DNA of 64,000 nucleotides from JALYYC01 sp039922495. GTDB lineage: Bacteria; Chloroflexota; Dormibacteria; CF-121. The position numbers and the translations under genes were made by a program. The notes beneath the pieces were generated by a model. The model was not told where the DNA came from. It made no database searches and was given only the letters and a program-made list of their open reading frames with translations. The stretch covers positions 62,001 to 126,000 of the forward strand of contig JBDTEO010000017.1 in NCBI GenBank assembly GCA_039922495.1, written 5' to 3'. Within the stretch, counting starts at the first letter, position 1; every line of letters starts with the position of its first letter. Shown here piece by piece: positions 40,773 through 50,540 of the stretch.

Positions 40773-42347
40773 ATGCGACAGGAGATCGGGACGCGCCCCA
40801 GGCCCGTCGACGAGGTCCCGGCTTCGCCGCTTGCCTCGTCCCTGCTGCTGCCGCTGGCGTTCATCGGCGGGCTGACGAGCCTCGGCATCGAATTCGCGGC
40901 CTCCAGGCTGCTGGCCCCGTTCTTCGGCCAGTCCCTGTTCATCTGGGGCACCTTGATCGGCCTGATCCTGATCTACCTGACGATCGGCTACTACGCCGGG
41001 GGACGGCTGGCGGACCGGTACCCCGACGCGCGCCTGCTGTTCCGGCTGACGGCCGCGGCCGCACTCGCCACGGCGCTCATCCCGGTGATCTCGCGTCCGA
41101 TCCTGTCGCTGGCGCAGACGGGATTCGCCCAGCTCTCCGTGGGACTGGTGCTGGGCTCGCTGGCGTCGGTCATCGTGCTCTTTGCCCTGCCGGTGATCCT
41201 GCTCGGCATGGTGTCGCCGTTTATCATCCGCTTGCGCATCCAGCGCCTCGAGGCCGCGGGCAACGCGGCCGGCGCCGTTTATGCCCTCTCGACGCTGGGG
41301 AGCATCCTCGGAACATTCCTTCCGGTCTTCTGGTTCATCCCCACGTTTGGGACGCGACCCACCATCATCGGCCTGGCGCTCGTCCTGGGCCTGATCTCGG
41401 CGGCCGGGCTGTGGGCCACCCGCAGACGGTTGCGATACGTGCTGCTCCCGGTCGCGGTGCTGCTGCTAGGTCTGGCCTCGGGCGGCAGCATCCGGAGCGC
41501 CGCCTACGGCCAGCTGGTCTACGAAGCGGAATCCGGCTACAACTACATCCAGGTGGTGCGAGATGGCACCGAGACCGACCTCGTGCTCAACGAGGGTCAG
41601 GCGGTCCACTCGATCTACGATCCGACGACGATTTACACGCACGGCTACTGGGATGAGGTCCTGTTGGCGCCGTACTTTTCCTCAGGCCAGGTGCCAGGGC
41701 GAGTGGCGCTCATTGGCCTGGCCGGAGGGACGGTGGCGCGGCAGTTTACGGCGATCGACGGACCGATCCCGATCGATGGCGTCGAGCTCGACCCGAAAAT
41801 CGTCGACGTCGGCCGACGGTTTTTTGGCATGACGGAACCCAATCTCAAGGTCTCCGTGGCGGATGGTCGCTACTGGATGGCGACGCAAGCAAAAAAATAC
41901 GACGTGATTCTTGTCGACGCCTATCGCCAGCCGTACATCCCCTTCTATCTGACCACGCGGGAGTTTTTCGAAAACGCGAAAGCGCACCTGAATCCGGGAG
42001 GCGTCCTGGCCATCAACGTCGGGCGAACAGCGACGGACTATCGGCTGGTCGATGCCCTCGGCGGGACGCTGACGGCGGTGTTTCCCCGGGTCTTTGCGCT
42101 CGACACCGCGCATCACTTCACGAACAGCCTGCTGTTTGCGACAACGGCGCCGACGACGGTCGATGGCTTCCGGACCGCCGCCGGGGCCCAGTCAAATCCT
42201 CTTTTGAAGCCGATCGTCGATGACGCCCTCGCCGCGGGCAATGTCCGAGTCATGCACCCCAATGGCATCGTGTTCACGGACGACCTCGCTCCCGTCGAGC
42301 AACTGATCGATGACATTATCCTGGGCTACATCCGCAAAGGCGGCTGA
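40773..42347 (+). CDS. Membrane-fused spermidine synthase-like aminopropyltransferase
   Basis: 524 residues. Residues 25-240 hold about seven membrane helices; the rest is a methyltransferase-fold domain. Motifs: YNYIQVVRDG, HSIYDP, VALIGLAGGTVARQF (glycine loop), VELDPKIVDVGRRFF, VADGRYWM, and DVILVDAYRQPYIPFYLTTREFFE with the catalytic-type Asp. Similar fused MFS/spermidine synthase proteins are common in Chloroflexota and Actinobacteria; the true substrate is unproven. TATCCT (40756-40761) may be the -10. Confidence 0.85.
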   Translation: MRQEIGTRPRPVDEVPASPLASSLLLPLAFIGGLTSLGIEFAASRLLAPFFGQSLFIWGTLIGLILIYLTIGYYAGGRLADRYPDARLLFRLTAAAALATALIPVISRPILSLAQTGFAQLSVGLVLGSLASVIVLFALPVILLGMVSPFIIRLRIQRLEAAGNAAGAVYALSTLGSILGTFLPVFWFIPTFGTRPTIIGLALVLGLISAAGLWATRRRLRYVLLPVAVLLLGLASGGSIRSAAYGQLVYEAESGYNYIQVVRDGTETDLVLNEGQAVHSIYDPTTIYTHGYWDEVLLAPYFSSGQVPGRVALIGLAGGTVARQFTAIDGPIPIDGVELDPKIVDVGRRFFGMTEPNLKVSVADGRYWMATQAKKYDVILVDAYRQPYIPFYLTTREFFENAKAHLNPGGVLAINVGRTATDYRLVDALGGTLTAVFPRVFALDTAHHFTNSLLFATTAPTTVDGFRTAAGAQSNPLLKPIVDDALAAGNVRVMHPNGIVFTDDLAPVEQLIDDIILGYIRKGG

Positions 42348-42363
42348 TCGATAGAATTGACTC

Positions 42364-43455
42364 ATGACGGTAGCGCAGCTAACTGAAGAGGGCGTCCTTG
42401 AGGCGCTCAGCACGGTGAAGGACCCGGAGCTTCACAAGGGCATGCTCGAGCTGAAGATGCTCCAGGACGTCGTGGTCCTCGATCCGGAGACCATCGGCAT
42501 GCGCGTCGTCCTGACGACGCCCGCCTGTCCCCTCAAGAACCGGATCCACGACGACATCGACGCCGCACTGGCCATGCTGCCGGGATCGCCGAAGGCCAAG
42601 ATCACCTGGGACGCCCAGGTCTCACGGACCGGCGGCATCCCGCAGAAGCAGCAGGTCGAGGGCGTCAAGAACATCGTCTCGGTTGGGGCCGGCAAAGGTG
42701 GCGTCGGCAAATCCACCTGCGCCGTTAACATCGCGATCGCCCTATCGCAGCTTGGTGCGCGGACCGGCGTGCTGGACGCCGACGTCTACGGGCCGAACGT
42801 GCATATTCTCCTCGGTGCCGAACACGAAAAACCCTATGCGCAGGATGAAAAAATCATTCCGATCCAGCGCTACGGGATCAAAATTATTTCGATCGGCTTC
42901 TTTATTGAGCCCGACAAGCCGGCGATCTGGCGCGGGCCAATGCTGTCCGGTGCGGTGCGCCAATTTCTTTTCGACGTCAATTGGGGTGAGCTGGACTATC
43001 TTGTCGTCGACCTGCCGCCCGGCACCGGGGACGTGCAGTTGACCATGTCGCAGAGCATCCCGATGACCGGCGCTGTCGTCGTCTCGACGCCGCAGGATGT
43101 CTCGACCGCCGATGTCGGCCGCGCCATCCAAATGTTCAATACCTTGAAAGTGCCAAACCTGGGCCTGGTCGAGAACATGAGCTTCCACATCTGCCCGCAT
43201 TGCGGCGAACGCAGCGATATCTTCGGGCACGGTGGTGCCCGCGCCCTGGCCGAACGGATGCAGATCCCGTTCCTTGGCGAGATCCCGTTGGACCAACGGA
43301 TTCGCGAAGGCGGCGGTCCGGGTGTCCCCCTGATGATCAGCGATCCCGATTCGCCGCTCGCATCCGTCTATCGGGATGTCGCCTCCCATCTGGCCGCCCA
43401 GGTCAGCATCCGCAACTTCAAGCAATCGAGCTTCATTCCCCTGCGTACGATCTAG
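42364..43455 (+). CDS. Mrp/NBP35-type Fe-S cluster carrier ATPase
   Basis: 363 residues. An N-terminal MIP18/DUF59 domain (EALSTVKDPELHKGMLELKM ... TTPACPLKNRI) is followed by the P-loop domain. That carries GKGGVGKST, DADVYGPNVHILLG, DLPPGTGDVQL and a C-terminal CPHC metal/Fe-S pair in FHICPHCGERSDIFG. It transfers Fe-S clusters to apoproteins, possibly including the succinate dehydrogenase and UDG of this window. Leaderless start: TAGAAT (42352-42357) six bases before the ATG. Confidence 0.93.
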   Translation: MTVAQLTEEGVLEALSTVKDPELHKGMLELKMLQDVVVLDPETIGMRVVLTTPACPLKNRIHDDIDAALAMLPGSPKAKITWDAQVSRTGGIPQKQQVEGVKNIVSVGAGKGGVGKSTCAVNIAIALSQLGARTGVLDADVYGPNVHILLGAEHEKPYAQDEKIIPIQRYGIKIISIGFFIEPDKPAIWRGPMLSGAVRQFLFDVNWGELDYLVVDLPPGTGDVQLTMSQSIPMTGAVVVSTPQDVSTADVGRAIQMFNTLKVPNLGLVENMSFHICPHCGERSDIFGHGGARALAERMQIPFLGEIPLDQRIREGGGPGVPLMISDPDSPLASVYRDVASHLAAQVSIRNFKQSSFIPLRTI

Positions 43456-43492
43456 TTCTCGACCGCCGGACGCCAACGGACGGCCTTCTGCC

Positions 43493-44641
43493 ATGAGCGC
43501 CGCGCACCAACTGGATGCTCGTGCCCGGCAGCTATTCGGCGAAGTCTGCGGCTATCCACCCGCCGCCGTGGCGATCGCCCCGGGTCGCATGAACATCATC
43601 GGGGAACACACGGATTACAACCAGGGTTGGGTCTTGCCGGCCGCCATTGACCGGTTCGTCGGTGTGGCCTTCCGCCCGCGTCGTGATGCCCAGATCGTAC
43701 TGCAAAGCGATCGCTATCCGACCCCGGTTCGGCTTCCGCGCCTACCCGATCGCAAGCAGGAAGCCTGGTACGACTACGTGGTAGGGGTCGCGCACCAGAT
43801 CGATGCGCGCCGGGGTTCCACCACCGGATTCGATGCCGTGGTGGTCGCCGATCTCCCGGCCGGCTCCGGCCTGAGCTCGTCCGGGGCCCTGGAGGTCGCT
43901 TTTGCGGTTGCTTCCACCGCCGCGCGAGGCCTGGCGCTGCCGCCCGCCGAGCTGGCGGCCCTCTGTCAACAGGCCGAAAACGAGTTTATTGGCGCGCGCA
44001 CCGGCATCATGGATCAGTACACGGCCCTGCTGGCCCGCGCCGGGAACGCGATGCTGCTGGACTGCCGCAGCCTGGCGCACGAAGATGTTGCACTTCCAGA
44101 TGTCCGATTCGCCTGGTTGCTCGCCGACACGCGGATTCGGCACGAACTTGCCGCGTCCGCGTACAACGAGCGGCGTGCCCAATGTGAGGCAGCGGCCGCC
44201 GTCCTCGGCTTCACCAGTCTTCGGGACGCCTCGGAGGCCGACCTCGATCGGATCCAGGATCCGCTGCTCCGGCGCCGAGCCCGGCACGTCGTCATGGAGA
44301 ACGCCCGGGTCCTTGCCGCCGCCGGCGCCCTGCGACGGCGCGAGACGCGTGCGCTTGGGCCGCTCCTCGATGCCTCGCATGCCAGCCTTCAGCGTGATTT
44401 CGCCGTCAGTAGTCCGGAGCTGGATGCCCTGGTCGACCTCGCCCACGGGGTGCCGCAGGTCATCGGGGCCCGGATGATGGGGGGCGGCTTCGGTGGCTGC
44501 GCGATCGTGCTCCTGGAGGCAACCGGGCTCGATGATCTCGAGCAACATCTGCAGATCGGGTACACGGACATGTTCCATCGTTCGGCCGAGTTTTACCGCG
44601 TTCGCTCCGTAGACGGTACGATGCCGGCAAGGTCCCACTGA
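43493..44641 (+). CDS. galK: Galactokinase
   Basis: 382 residues from the ATG at 43493. GHMP kinase motifs: GRMNIIGEHTDYNQGWVLPAAID (signature), LPAGSGLSSSGALEVA (ATP loop), QQAENEFIGARTGIMDQYTA and ARMMGGGFGGCAIVLL. It phosphorylates galactose at O1. It is followed after two bases by a GH2 glycosidase gene, and a GH1 gene is convergent, so the block handles galactosides or related sugars. Confidence 0.88.
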   Translation: MSAAHQLDARARQLFGEVCGYPPAAVAIAPGRMNIIGEHTDYNQGWVLPAAIDRFVGVAFRPRRDAQIVLQSDRYPTPVRLPRLPDRKQEAWYDYVVGVAHQIDARRGSTTGFDAVVVADLPAGSGLSSSGALEVAFAVASTAARGLALPPAELAALCQQAENEFIGARTGIMDQYTALLARAGNAMLLDCRSLAHEDVALPDVRFAWLLADTRIRHELAASAYNERRAQCEAAAAVLGFTSLRDASEADLDRIQDPLLRRRARHVVMENARVLAAAGALRRRETRALGPLLDASHASLQRDFAVSSPELDALVDLAHGVPQVIGARMMGGGFGGCAIVLLEATGLDDLEQHLQIGYTDMFHRSAEFYRVRSVDGTMPARSH

Positions 44642-44643
44642 CG

Positions 44644-46989
44644 ATGTCACTCAATGACTGCCTGTCGCTGATGCCGGTTCAGGCGCTGAACCGCCAGGAC
44701 CTGACCGCCGGTTGGCGGATGGCGATCGCCACCCTCGGCGAGGGCGAAGACCGCGGGTTCGCCCACCTCGATTTCGACGACGACGCCTGGGCGCCCGTCG
44801 CGGTACCGCGCTTGCACGGTGCCACGGCGGGCAACGAGGCGATCTGGTACCGGCGGCGGTTCCCCCGACCCAAGCATCGCCAACGAACACTCCTGCGATT
44901 CGAGGGGGCGTTCCTGGTTGCGAACGTCTGGCTGAACGGCCGCTTGCTGGGCAGCCACTACGGCTACTTCGCGCCGTTCAGCTTCGACGTGTCGTCGTTC
45001 CTGCTCGATGAGAACGTGCTAGCCGTCTGCATCGAGGCCCCGGTTGAGATGGACCTGGCCGGCAAGCGGCACGTGATGGGAATCTTCAACGACTCGGACT
45101 TCAAGCCCTACCCGAGCCGCGAGATCGGCCAGCTGAGCGAGCAGTTCGTCTGGCACGTCCCGATGGGCCTCTGGCGGCCGGTCCTGATCGAACAGGTCGG
45201 CCACGTCGTCGCTGAGTGGCTGCACTGCGAAACGCGGGTTGAAGACGGCGACCTGGCGCGTCTCGCGCTTCGGACTCGACTGCGCAATCTGGACGGGCGC
45301 ATCATGACCGGCGAGCTGAGCATCCGGGTGAGTCCCGAAAACTTCCAGGGGGGGCCGCCCCTGGAAATGAAACGGGCGCTGCGCCTCGCCGGCCACGAGG
45401 TCCAAGACGTCGCGGTGAAACTGGCCCTTCCGCACCCACGGCTCTGGTCTCCCTGGGCACACGGTGAGCCGGCGCTCTACCGGGCGGAGGTCGACGTCAC
45501 GGCGGATGAGCGTCGCAGCGCCGCCCTCAGCGAGACCTTCGGGATTCGTGACGTGGCCCTCCAAACGCGAGCCGAGGGCTGGACCTTCCGGGTCAATGGC
45601 AGCCGCATGTTCATCCGCGGGGCCAACTATGTGAGCGAGTACTTCCTGGACGGCGCCACCGACGAACGGGTGCATGGCGATCTGGATCTCGCTCGCCAGG
45701 CCAATATGGACATGCTCCGGATCCCCGGACACCTGGAGCCGCCGGCGCTGTACGACGGCGCCGACCGGCGCGGCCTGCTGCTCTGGCAGGACATGCCCCT
45801 GGTGGGGTCGTACGTCCACCGGGGCGACCCGCGGTCGCTGGCGTTCTTTCGGGAGGCGGTCGTGGCCCAGATCGAGGAGGCGGTTCACCTCCTGTTTAAT
45901 CACCCGTCCGTCGTGGCCTACGCGGTCCATGCGGATCCGCCCTGGTGCCGGGGGCAGAGCTGGCTGGGAGAACGGCACACGGAGCAGCTCAACCGCGACG
46001 TCGACGATGACGGCCTGGCGCTGATCAAGGAGCTCGATCCGTCGCGTCCGGCGATCGCGGCGTCGGGCGACGCCGATGCGCACATGTCACTGACGTCTCG
46101 ACCCGGGCGGGAGCAGGCCATGGAGGACCCCGCCTTCGTCAGCGAGATCGGAGTCCAGTCACTGCCGAATATGAATTCCCCGGTCTGGCGAAGCCTGAAC
46201 CGAAACTGGCCGGTGGCCGACGATGATGAGGGGTGGCGCTACGCCGGCTACCATCCTGACGAGTGGATCCGCAGCGGCGTCGGCCCGCCCTCCGCCCATC
46301 CCAGTAGAGACGCGTATATCCGCGCCGGCCAGGAGTTTCAGGCGAATTTCTTGCGCTCCAGCGTGCTTCGATCGCGGCGGCGGAAGTTTGCGCCCTGTGG
46401 GGGCATCCTCATCGCCCGGCTGGTCGACGCCTACCCGGCGATTTCTTCAGCAGTCGTCGACCACGCGCGCCGGCCAAAGCGCGCCTATCGAGCCGTGACC
46501 GACGCCTTCGCGCCACTCTTGCTGACGGTGGATCTTCCCCAGGACGGGTTCTTCACCGACGGTTTGCTCGCGCAGCTGGGTCGCGGGCGGCCCTATCGGC
46601 TGCGACTGGTCATCGTGAACGATGATCCCGAGCAACGCGGCATTGCGCGCTTGCGCTGGCGTGTCGACCGGGAGCGCGGACCGCAGGCCGACTGGTGGCG
46701 TGCCATGCGCGGTTGGTTCGCCCGGCGTCGCTTCCGCGGACAGGACTGGGTTACGATTCCCGATGCGCTCGATCCAGCGACGGTGGTCGCGGAGCCGTTG
46801 GTTCGCCTCCATGCCGATGGTCTCTACCGGCTTGCCGCTGAACTTGAGGTCAACGGCCGCACCGTTGCCACGATGGACGAGCGCTTCCTGGTTGCCGATC
46901 CACCGACTCGCGCCGAGGGGTTCAGCGCAGATCGGGCGGCCCGCCGGGCTCCAAGCGGCCAGCCGGCTCCGGTGACGAGCCGGCGTTAG
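44644..46989 (+). CDS. GH2-like glycoside hydrolase with altered acid/base motif
   Basis: 781 residues. The N-terminal jelly roll (WYRRRFPRPKHRQRTLLRFEGAFLVANVWLNGRLLGSHYGYFAPFSFDVS), Ig-like domains and TIM barrel (FRVNGSRMFIRGANYVSEYF, RQANMDMLRIPGHLEPPALYDGADRRGLLLWQDMPL) match GH2 mannosidase/galactosidase proteins. The nucleophile is present (E501 in SEIGVQS). The acid/base motif, normally Asn-Glu after HPSV...W, reads VHADPPW with Asp431 instead. Activity is therefore doubtful or unusual. Cotranscribed with galK. Its last 68 bases overlap the convergent GH1 gene. Confidence 0.8.
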   Translation: MSLNDCLSLMPVQALNRQDLTAGWRMAIATLGEGEDRGFAHLDFDDDAWAPVAVPRLHGATAGNEAIWYRRRFPRPKHRQRTLLRFEGAFLVANVWLNGRLLGSHYGYFAPFSFDVSSFLLDENVLAVCIEAPVEMDLAGKRHVMGIFNDSDFKPYPSREIGQLSEQFVWHVPMGLWRPVLIEQVGHVVAEWLHCETRVEDGDLARLALRTRLRNLDGRIMTGELSIRVSPENFQGGPPLEMKRALRLAGHEVQDVAVKLALPHPRLWSPWAHGEPALYRAEVDVTADERRSAALSETFGIRDVALQTRAEGWTFRVNGSRMFIRGANYVSEYFLDGATDERVHGDLDLARQANMDMLRIPGHLEPPALYDGADRRGLLLWQDMPLVGSYVHRGDPRSLAFFREAVVAQIEEAVHLLFNHPSVVAYAVHADPPWCRGQSWLGERHTEQLNRDVDDDGLALIKELDPSRPAIAASGDADAHMSLTSRPGREQAMEDPAFVSEIGVQSLPNMNSPVWRSLNRNWPVADDDEGWRYAGYHPDEWIRSGVGPPSAHPSRDAYIRAGQEFQANFLRSSVLRSRRRKFAPCGGILIARLVDAYPAISSAVVDHARRPKRAYRAVTDAFAPLLLTVDLPQDGFFTDGLLAQLGRGRPYRLRLVIVNDDPEQRGIARLRWRVDRERGPQADWWRAMRGWFARRRFRGQDWVTIPDALDPATVVAEPLVRLHADGLYRLAAELEVNGRTVATMDERFLVADPPTRAEGFSADRAARRAPSGQPAPVTSRR

Positions 46990-48256
46990 CCGGGACCCGA
47001 CCGGTGCGACACAACTCGGCATAGACCCGTGCGCTGGGCCGCAGGGTCCGTTCCTGCGTCGCCAGGTCGTTGGCGATCAAGCCGAATTTCGCGCGATAGC
47101 CTTCGGCCCACTCGAAGTTATCGAAACAGGTCCAGTGAAAATAGCCCTGCAGCGGCACCCCGGCGTTGAGCGCCCGCAGCATCGCCTGGGCGTGCGTCAG
47201 AACGAAGTTTGCTCTTAGCCGGTCGGCCCGGTCCGCGATGCCGTTTTCGAGAACCAGGATCGGCAACCGCTCGCGGCGCAGCCAGCGAAGGGTTCGATAT
47301 AAGCCCTCGGGGTAGATTTCCCAATCCAGGTCGGATCGCATGACATCACGTTTTAGCACGCGTTGGCCGAAGAGCTCGGTCCGGTAACGGCGATTGAACT
47401 TGACCAGTTCGCGCGTGTAGTAGTTCAGGCCGAAGAAGTCCTGGCTGTGGTGAGGGCCGAAGGCTCTGCCGGCGCGGGTCAGGGGAAACGCCAGGCGGCC
47501 TTCGCGCAGCGACCGCAGAACGGTCTCGTTGAAAATGCGCTGGAAGATCGCGGCCACGGCGCGGTCCTGGGGCGCCAGCCGCCTGGCCGGGTCGAAGACC
47601 CGCAGGTGGTGCGCCAACCCGACACGGGCACCGGGCCTCCGTGCCTTGATGCGTTCGTAGGCCAGCCAGTGTCCGCGAAGCAGGGTGACCAGGACGTGGG
47701 AGGCGGCTCCCAGGTCACCACGATGGCCCGGGGGCCACTCGCCCTGGACAAAGCCCTGGTAAGCGAGCACCGTCGGCTCGTTAATCGTCACCCAGTCGTC
47801 GGCCAGCTCGCCCAGCTCCAGCATGACCCGGTCGACAAAGCTTGCAAACCGTTCGGCGGTCTCCGGCGAGTCCCAGCCGCCGGCCTGGACGACCCAGCTC
47901 GGAATCGTGAAGTGATGCAGCGTCACGACTGGCTTGAGGCCGGAGGTCCGAAGCGCCCGTAGCACCTCGGCATAATGGCCGATCGCTGCGGCGGAGAATT
48001 CGCCCGGGCTGGGCTCGATCCGGCTCCATTCCAGCGACAGCCGGTGCGCGTTCTGATGGAGCCCGGCGAGCAAGGCAAAGTCCTCGCGGAAGCGCTCGAA
48101 GTGCTGACAAGCCGGATCGGACCGATCGCCGTTCTTGATATGCCCCGGAACAGCTTCCCAGGCCCACCAATCGTTGGCATGGTTGCCACCTTCGACCTGG
48201 TGGGCGGCGGTGGCCGTCCCCCAGAGAAAGTCGGCTGGAAATCGATCCAGGGTCAC
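46922..48256 (-). CDS. GH1 beta-glycosidase
   Basis: 444 residues from GTG 48256. RFPADFLWGTATAAHQVEGG opens the barrel. The acid/base is E160 in TINEPTV and the nucleophile E337 in VLENGIAD. GWEIYPEGLYRTLRWL-like and HWTCFDNFEWAEGYRAKFGL complete the family. It should cleave beta-glucosides or galactosides. The GTG overlaps the stop of the YIP1-like gene (GTGA). Confidence 0.9.
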   Translation of the reverse strand: MTLDRFPADFLWGTATAAHQVEGGNHANDWWAWEAVPGHIKNGDRSDPACQHFERFREDFALLAGLHQNAHRLSLEWSRIEPSPGEFSAAAIGHYAEVLRALRTSGLKPVVTLHHFTIPSWVVQAGGWDSPETAERFASFVDRVMLELGELADDWVTINEPTVLAYQGFVQGEWPPGHRGDLGAASHVLVTLLRGHWLAYERIKARRPGARVGLAHHLRVFDPARRLAPQDRAVAAIFQRIFNETVLRSLREGRLAFPLTRAGRAFGPHHSQDFFGLNYYTRELVKFNRRYRTELFGQRVLKRDVMRSDLDWEIYPEGLYRTLRWLRRERLPILVLENGIADRADRLRANFVLTHAQAMLRALNAGVPLQGYFHWTCFDNFEWAEGYRAKFGLIANDLATQERTLRPSARVYAELCRTGRVPANAGSSPEPAGRLEPGGPPDLR

Positions 48257-48927
48257 AAGGCTCCAGCCGGCCGCGCCAGCGCGGCCGCGATGACGACGAG
48301 AGCGAGCAGGGCGAGACCGAGGACCAGCAGGCAACCGATCGGGCCCAGGACGGCGGTGACCGCTCGGCCCGTCGACAAGCCGTAGTGGGCCTGGGCGGCC
48401 ATCACGAGCAGGACGTTCTGCCAGACAAAGATGGTGAGCCCGAGCGTGCCAGTCAGCGAGTCGATCGAGTGTTGGGCTTGCCCACTTGACGAGAGGCGGG
48501 CAACCGTGTCAAGCACCGTCACGGGGGTGGCGACCAGTCCCACCAGGGCGACGAATCCAATCAGCTTGAGAAAATTCATCAGGTCCCCGCGGCCATGCAG
48601 GGCGCGAGCGCCGGCGTGGATCACCAGCCCGGCGACGATCCAGAGCAGCAGGCTCCCCAGCAGCGTGACGACCGGGACGCGGAACCGGTGCTGGTAGACC
48701 CAACGCGCATAAATATCCAGGCCCTGCGCGCTGAGCGACGGCAGGGAGCCGAGACTGGCGGGCGGGCGGTACGGGCCGAGCGCAGCCAGCTCGGCCAGGA
48801 TCGCCGGGACCAGCACCGACAACCCGAGCGCGAGCGCGCCGTGGGCCGGGTGCCGGCGGCGGTCGATCTCTGGAAGCGCTCGGAACGGATGCAGCGTGAG
48901 TGCCAGTAAATCCGTCCAGAGGAACAT
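48253..48927 (-). CDS. YIP1-family membrane protein
   Basis: 224 residues from the ATG at 48927, with five membrane helices. LALTLHPFRALPEIDRRRHPAHGALALGLSVLV at the start and WIVAGLVIHAGARALHGRGDLMNFLKLIGFVAL in the middle fit bacterial YIP1-like proteins. Function unknown. TACAAT (48941-48936) ends eight bases before the ATG. It leads the operon with the GH1 gene. Confidence 0.7.
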   Translation of the reverse strand: MFLWTDLLALTLHPFRALPEIDRRRHPAHGALALGLSVLVPAILAELAALGPYRPPASLGSLPSLSAQGLDIYARWVYQHRFRVPVVTLLGSLLLWIVAGLVIHAGARALHGRGDLMNFLKLIGFVALVGLVATPVTVLDTVARLSSSGQAQHSIDSLTGTLGLTIFVWQNVLLVMAAQAHYGLSTGRAVTAVLGPIGCLLVLGLALLALVVIAAALARPAGAL

Positions 48928-48981
48928 CGCGGCGCATTGTAGCGTGCCACGGCTCGGATCGTGCTTATAATCCCGCGAGCG

Positions 48982-50529
48982 ATGGCACGTCATGAATCTG
49001 CGGGCGCTGCTCGGCCAGGGCTGGCCGACCGGACGACGGCGCTGGTTGGCTGGACCATTGCCTGGCGAGCCACCAGCGCGATCGCCACCCTGGGCCTGGG
49101 CGCCGTGCTCGTCCGGCAGTTGCCGACCAGCGAGTACGGCCGGTACACGCTCGTTCTCAGCGTGCTGGTCTACATCGCCCTGCTGGCGACCTTCGGCCAG
49201 GACCAGGGATTACTGCGCTACCTGCCGGAGGTCCTGGCTCGCGGCGATCGTCCCGCGGCCAACGACCTGGTGCGCAAGAGCGCGATTGCCGTCATCACGG
49301 TGTGGCTGCTGACCAGCCTGACGGTCTGGATCTTGCGGCCCGCCATTGATAGCGCGCTGCATGCCCACGTCGCCGATCTGCTGGCGCTCGGGACGGTGCT
49401 GCTGCTCGGCGGGATCGCGGCCGGTGTGCTGTCGTTCGCGCTGGTAGCGATCTACGACATGCGAAGCCAGGCGATCGCGACGCCAATCGCGGGTGCCTTG
49501 ACGCTCGCCCTCGCGATTTTCTTTCTGCGACATAGCGGGCACCTGGGCAGCGTGCTCGTCGCGGGCGCTGTGGGGCAGTCTGCCCTGGCCGGATTTTATT
49601 TCTTTGTCTTGCTGCGCCGCATCCGGCGCGCCGAGGGCATCCCCGGAGACCGGGTTGGCTGGCGCCGATTGCTCACGTACGCCAGCGGCTGGCTGCCAAG
49701 CTTGTTGATCGCCTCGGCCGTTGGCCTCCAGTTCGAGAGCCTGTTCTTGCTGCGCTTCAGCGGCGCCAGCACCGTCGCGTTCTACGACACGGGCTACAAC
49801 ATTCCCCAGCGACTCGTTGCCTTGATCCCGAGCCTGCTAACCGGGGCATGGGTCGTCGGCACGCTCGAGGGCGGTCGCGGCGAACTGGGCCGCCTGCGGT
49901 CCGCGGTCGTCGCATTCTACAAGGGCATTTTTCTGGTCGCGTTCCCGTTATTGATCGGCGGCGTTGCGCTACTGGGCCCGCTGGTGCTCGCCGTCTATAC
50001 CCTGGCCCCTGCCGCCCGGATCGCGCCGCTGTTGCTGGCGTTTTTCATCGCGGCCCTGCTCGCCACCCCCTGGGGACTCGTCGTCCGTGTCCGCGAGCTG
50101 GCCTGGCTGAATGCGCTGATCAGCATCGTCCAGGTGGGATTCGCCGCGGTCGCCGACTTCTGGCTGATCCAGCGTTTCGGGCTGTCCGGCGCGGTCGCCG
50201 CGGTGGGCCTGACGACCGTGATGACATTGATCTTGACGTTCCTGGCCTGGCGGCGGTTCGATCGTGGCTCGCTCGCGATCCCCTGGGCATATGCGGCCCG
50301 CTGCCTGGTTGCCGCGCTGCCCTACGCGCTACTGCTGCCACTGGCGGCCGCGCACCTGCGGCTACGCAGCCTGTTCGTCATCGCGTTTTTTGTGTCCGCC
50401 CTGGCAACCGCCGGCTGGCTGTACTTGATTCGCCGGCTGAAATTGCTGTCACGCGACGAAGTGCCACTCTTGCATGAAAGCCGGCAGGCGCCAGTTCGGA
50501 TCGCCCTGCGATACCTCGCGCCGGACTAG
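48982..50529 (+). CDS. Oligosaccharide/lipid-linked sugar flippase (Wzx/MATE-like)
   Basis: 515 residues, 14 predicted membrane helices. The N-terminal GWTIAWRATSAIATLGLGAVLVRQLPTSEYGRYTLVLSVLVYIALLATFGQDQGLLRYLPE is typical of polysaccharide-biosynthesis flippases. The start ATG 48982 follows TATAAT (48966-48971) by ten bases; an ATG-like start at 48961 would precede the promoter. It probably moves lipid-linked glycans across the membrane. No glycosyltransferases are nearby. Confidence 0.82.
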   Translation: MARHESAGAARPGLADRTTALVGWTIAWRATSAIATLGLGAVLVRQLPTSEYGRYTLVLSVLVYIALLATFGQDQGLLRYLPEVLARGDRPAANDLVRKSAIAVITVWLLTSLTVWILRPAIDSALHAHVADLLALGTVLLLGGIAAGVLSFALVAIYDMRSQAIATPIAGALTLALAIFFLRHSGHLGSVLVAGAVGQSALAGFYFFVLLRRIRRAEGIPGDRVGWRRLLTYASGWLPSLLIASAVGLQFESLFLLRFSGASTVAFYDTGYNIPQRLVALIPSLLTGAWVVGTLEGGRGELGRLRSAVVAFYKGIFLVAFPLLIGGVALLGPLVLAVYTLAPAARIAPLLLAFFIAALLATPWGLVVRVRELAWLNALISIVQVGFAAVADFWLIQRFGLSGAVAAVGLTTVMTLILTFLAWRRFDRGSLAIPWAYAARCLVAALPYALLLPLAAAHLRLRSLFVIAFFVSALATAGWLYLIRRLKLLSRDEVPLLHESRQAPVRIALRYLAPD

Positions 50530-50540
50530 AAATTGCGCAA

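Noticed and set aside
45019..46083. 354-codon minus-strand frame under the GH2 gene
   Set aside because: Shadow frame of a gene with clear GH2 domain structure.
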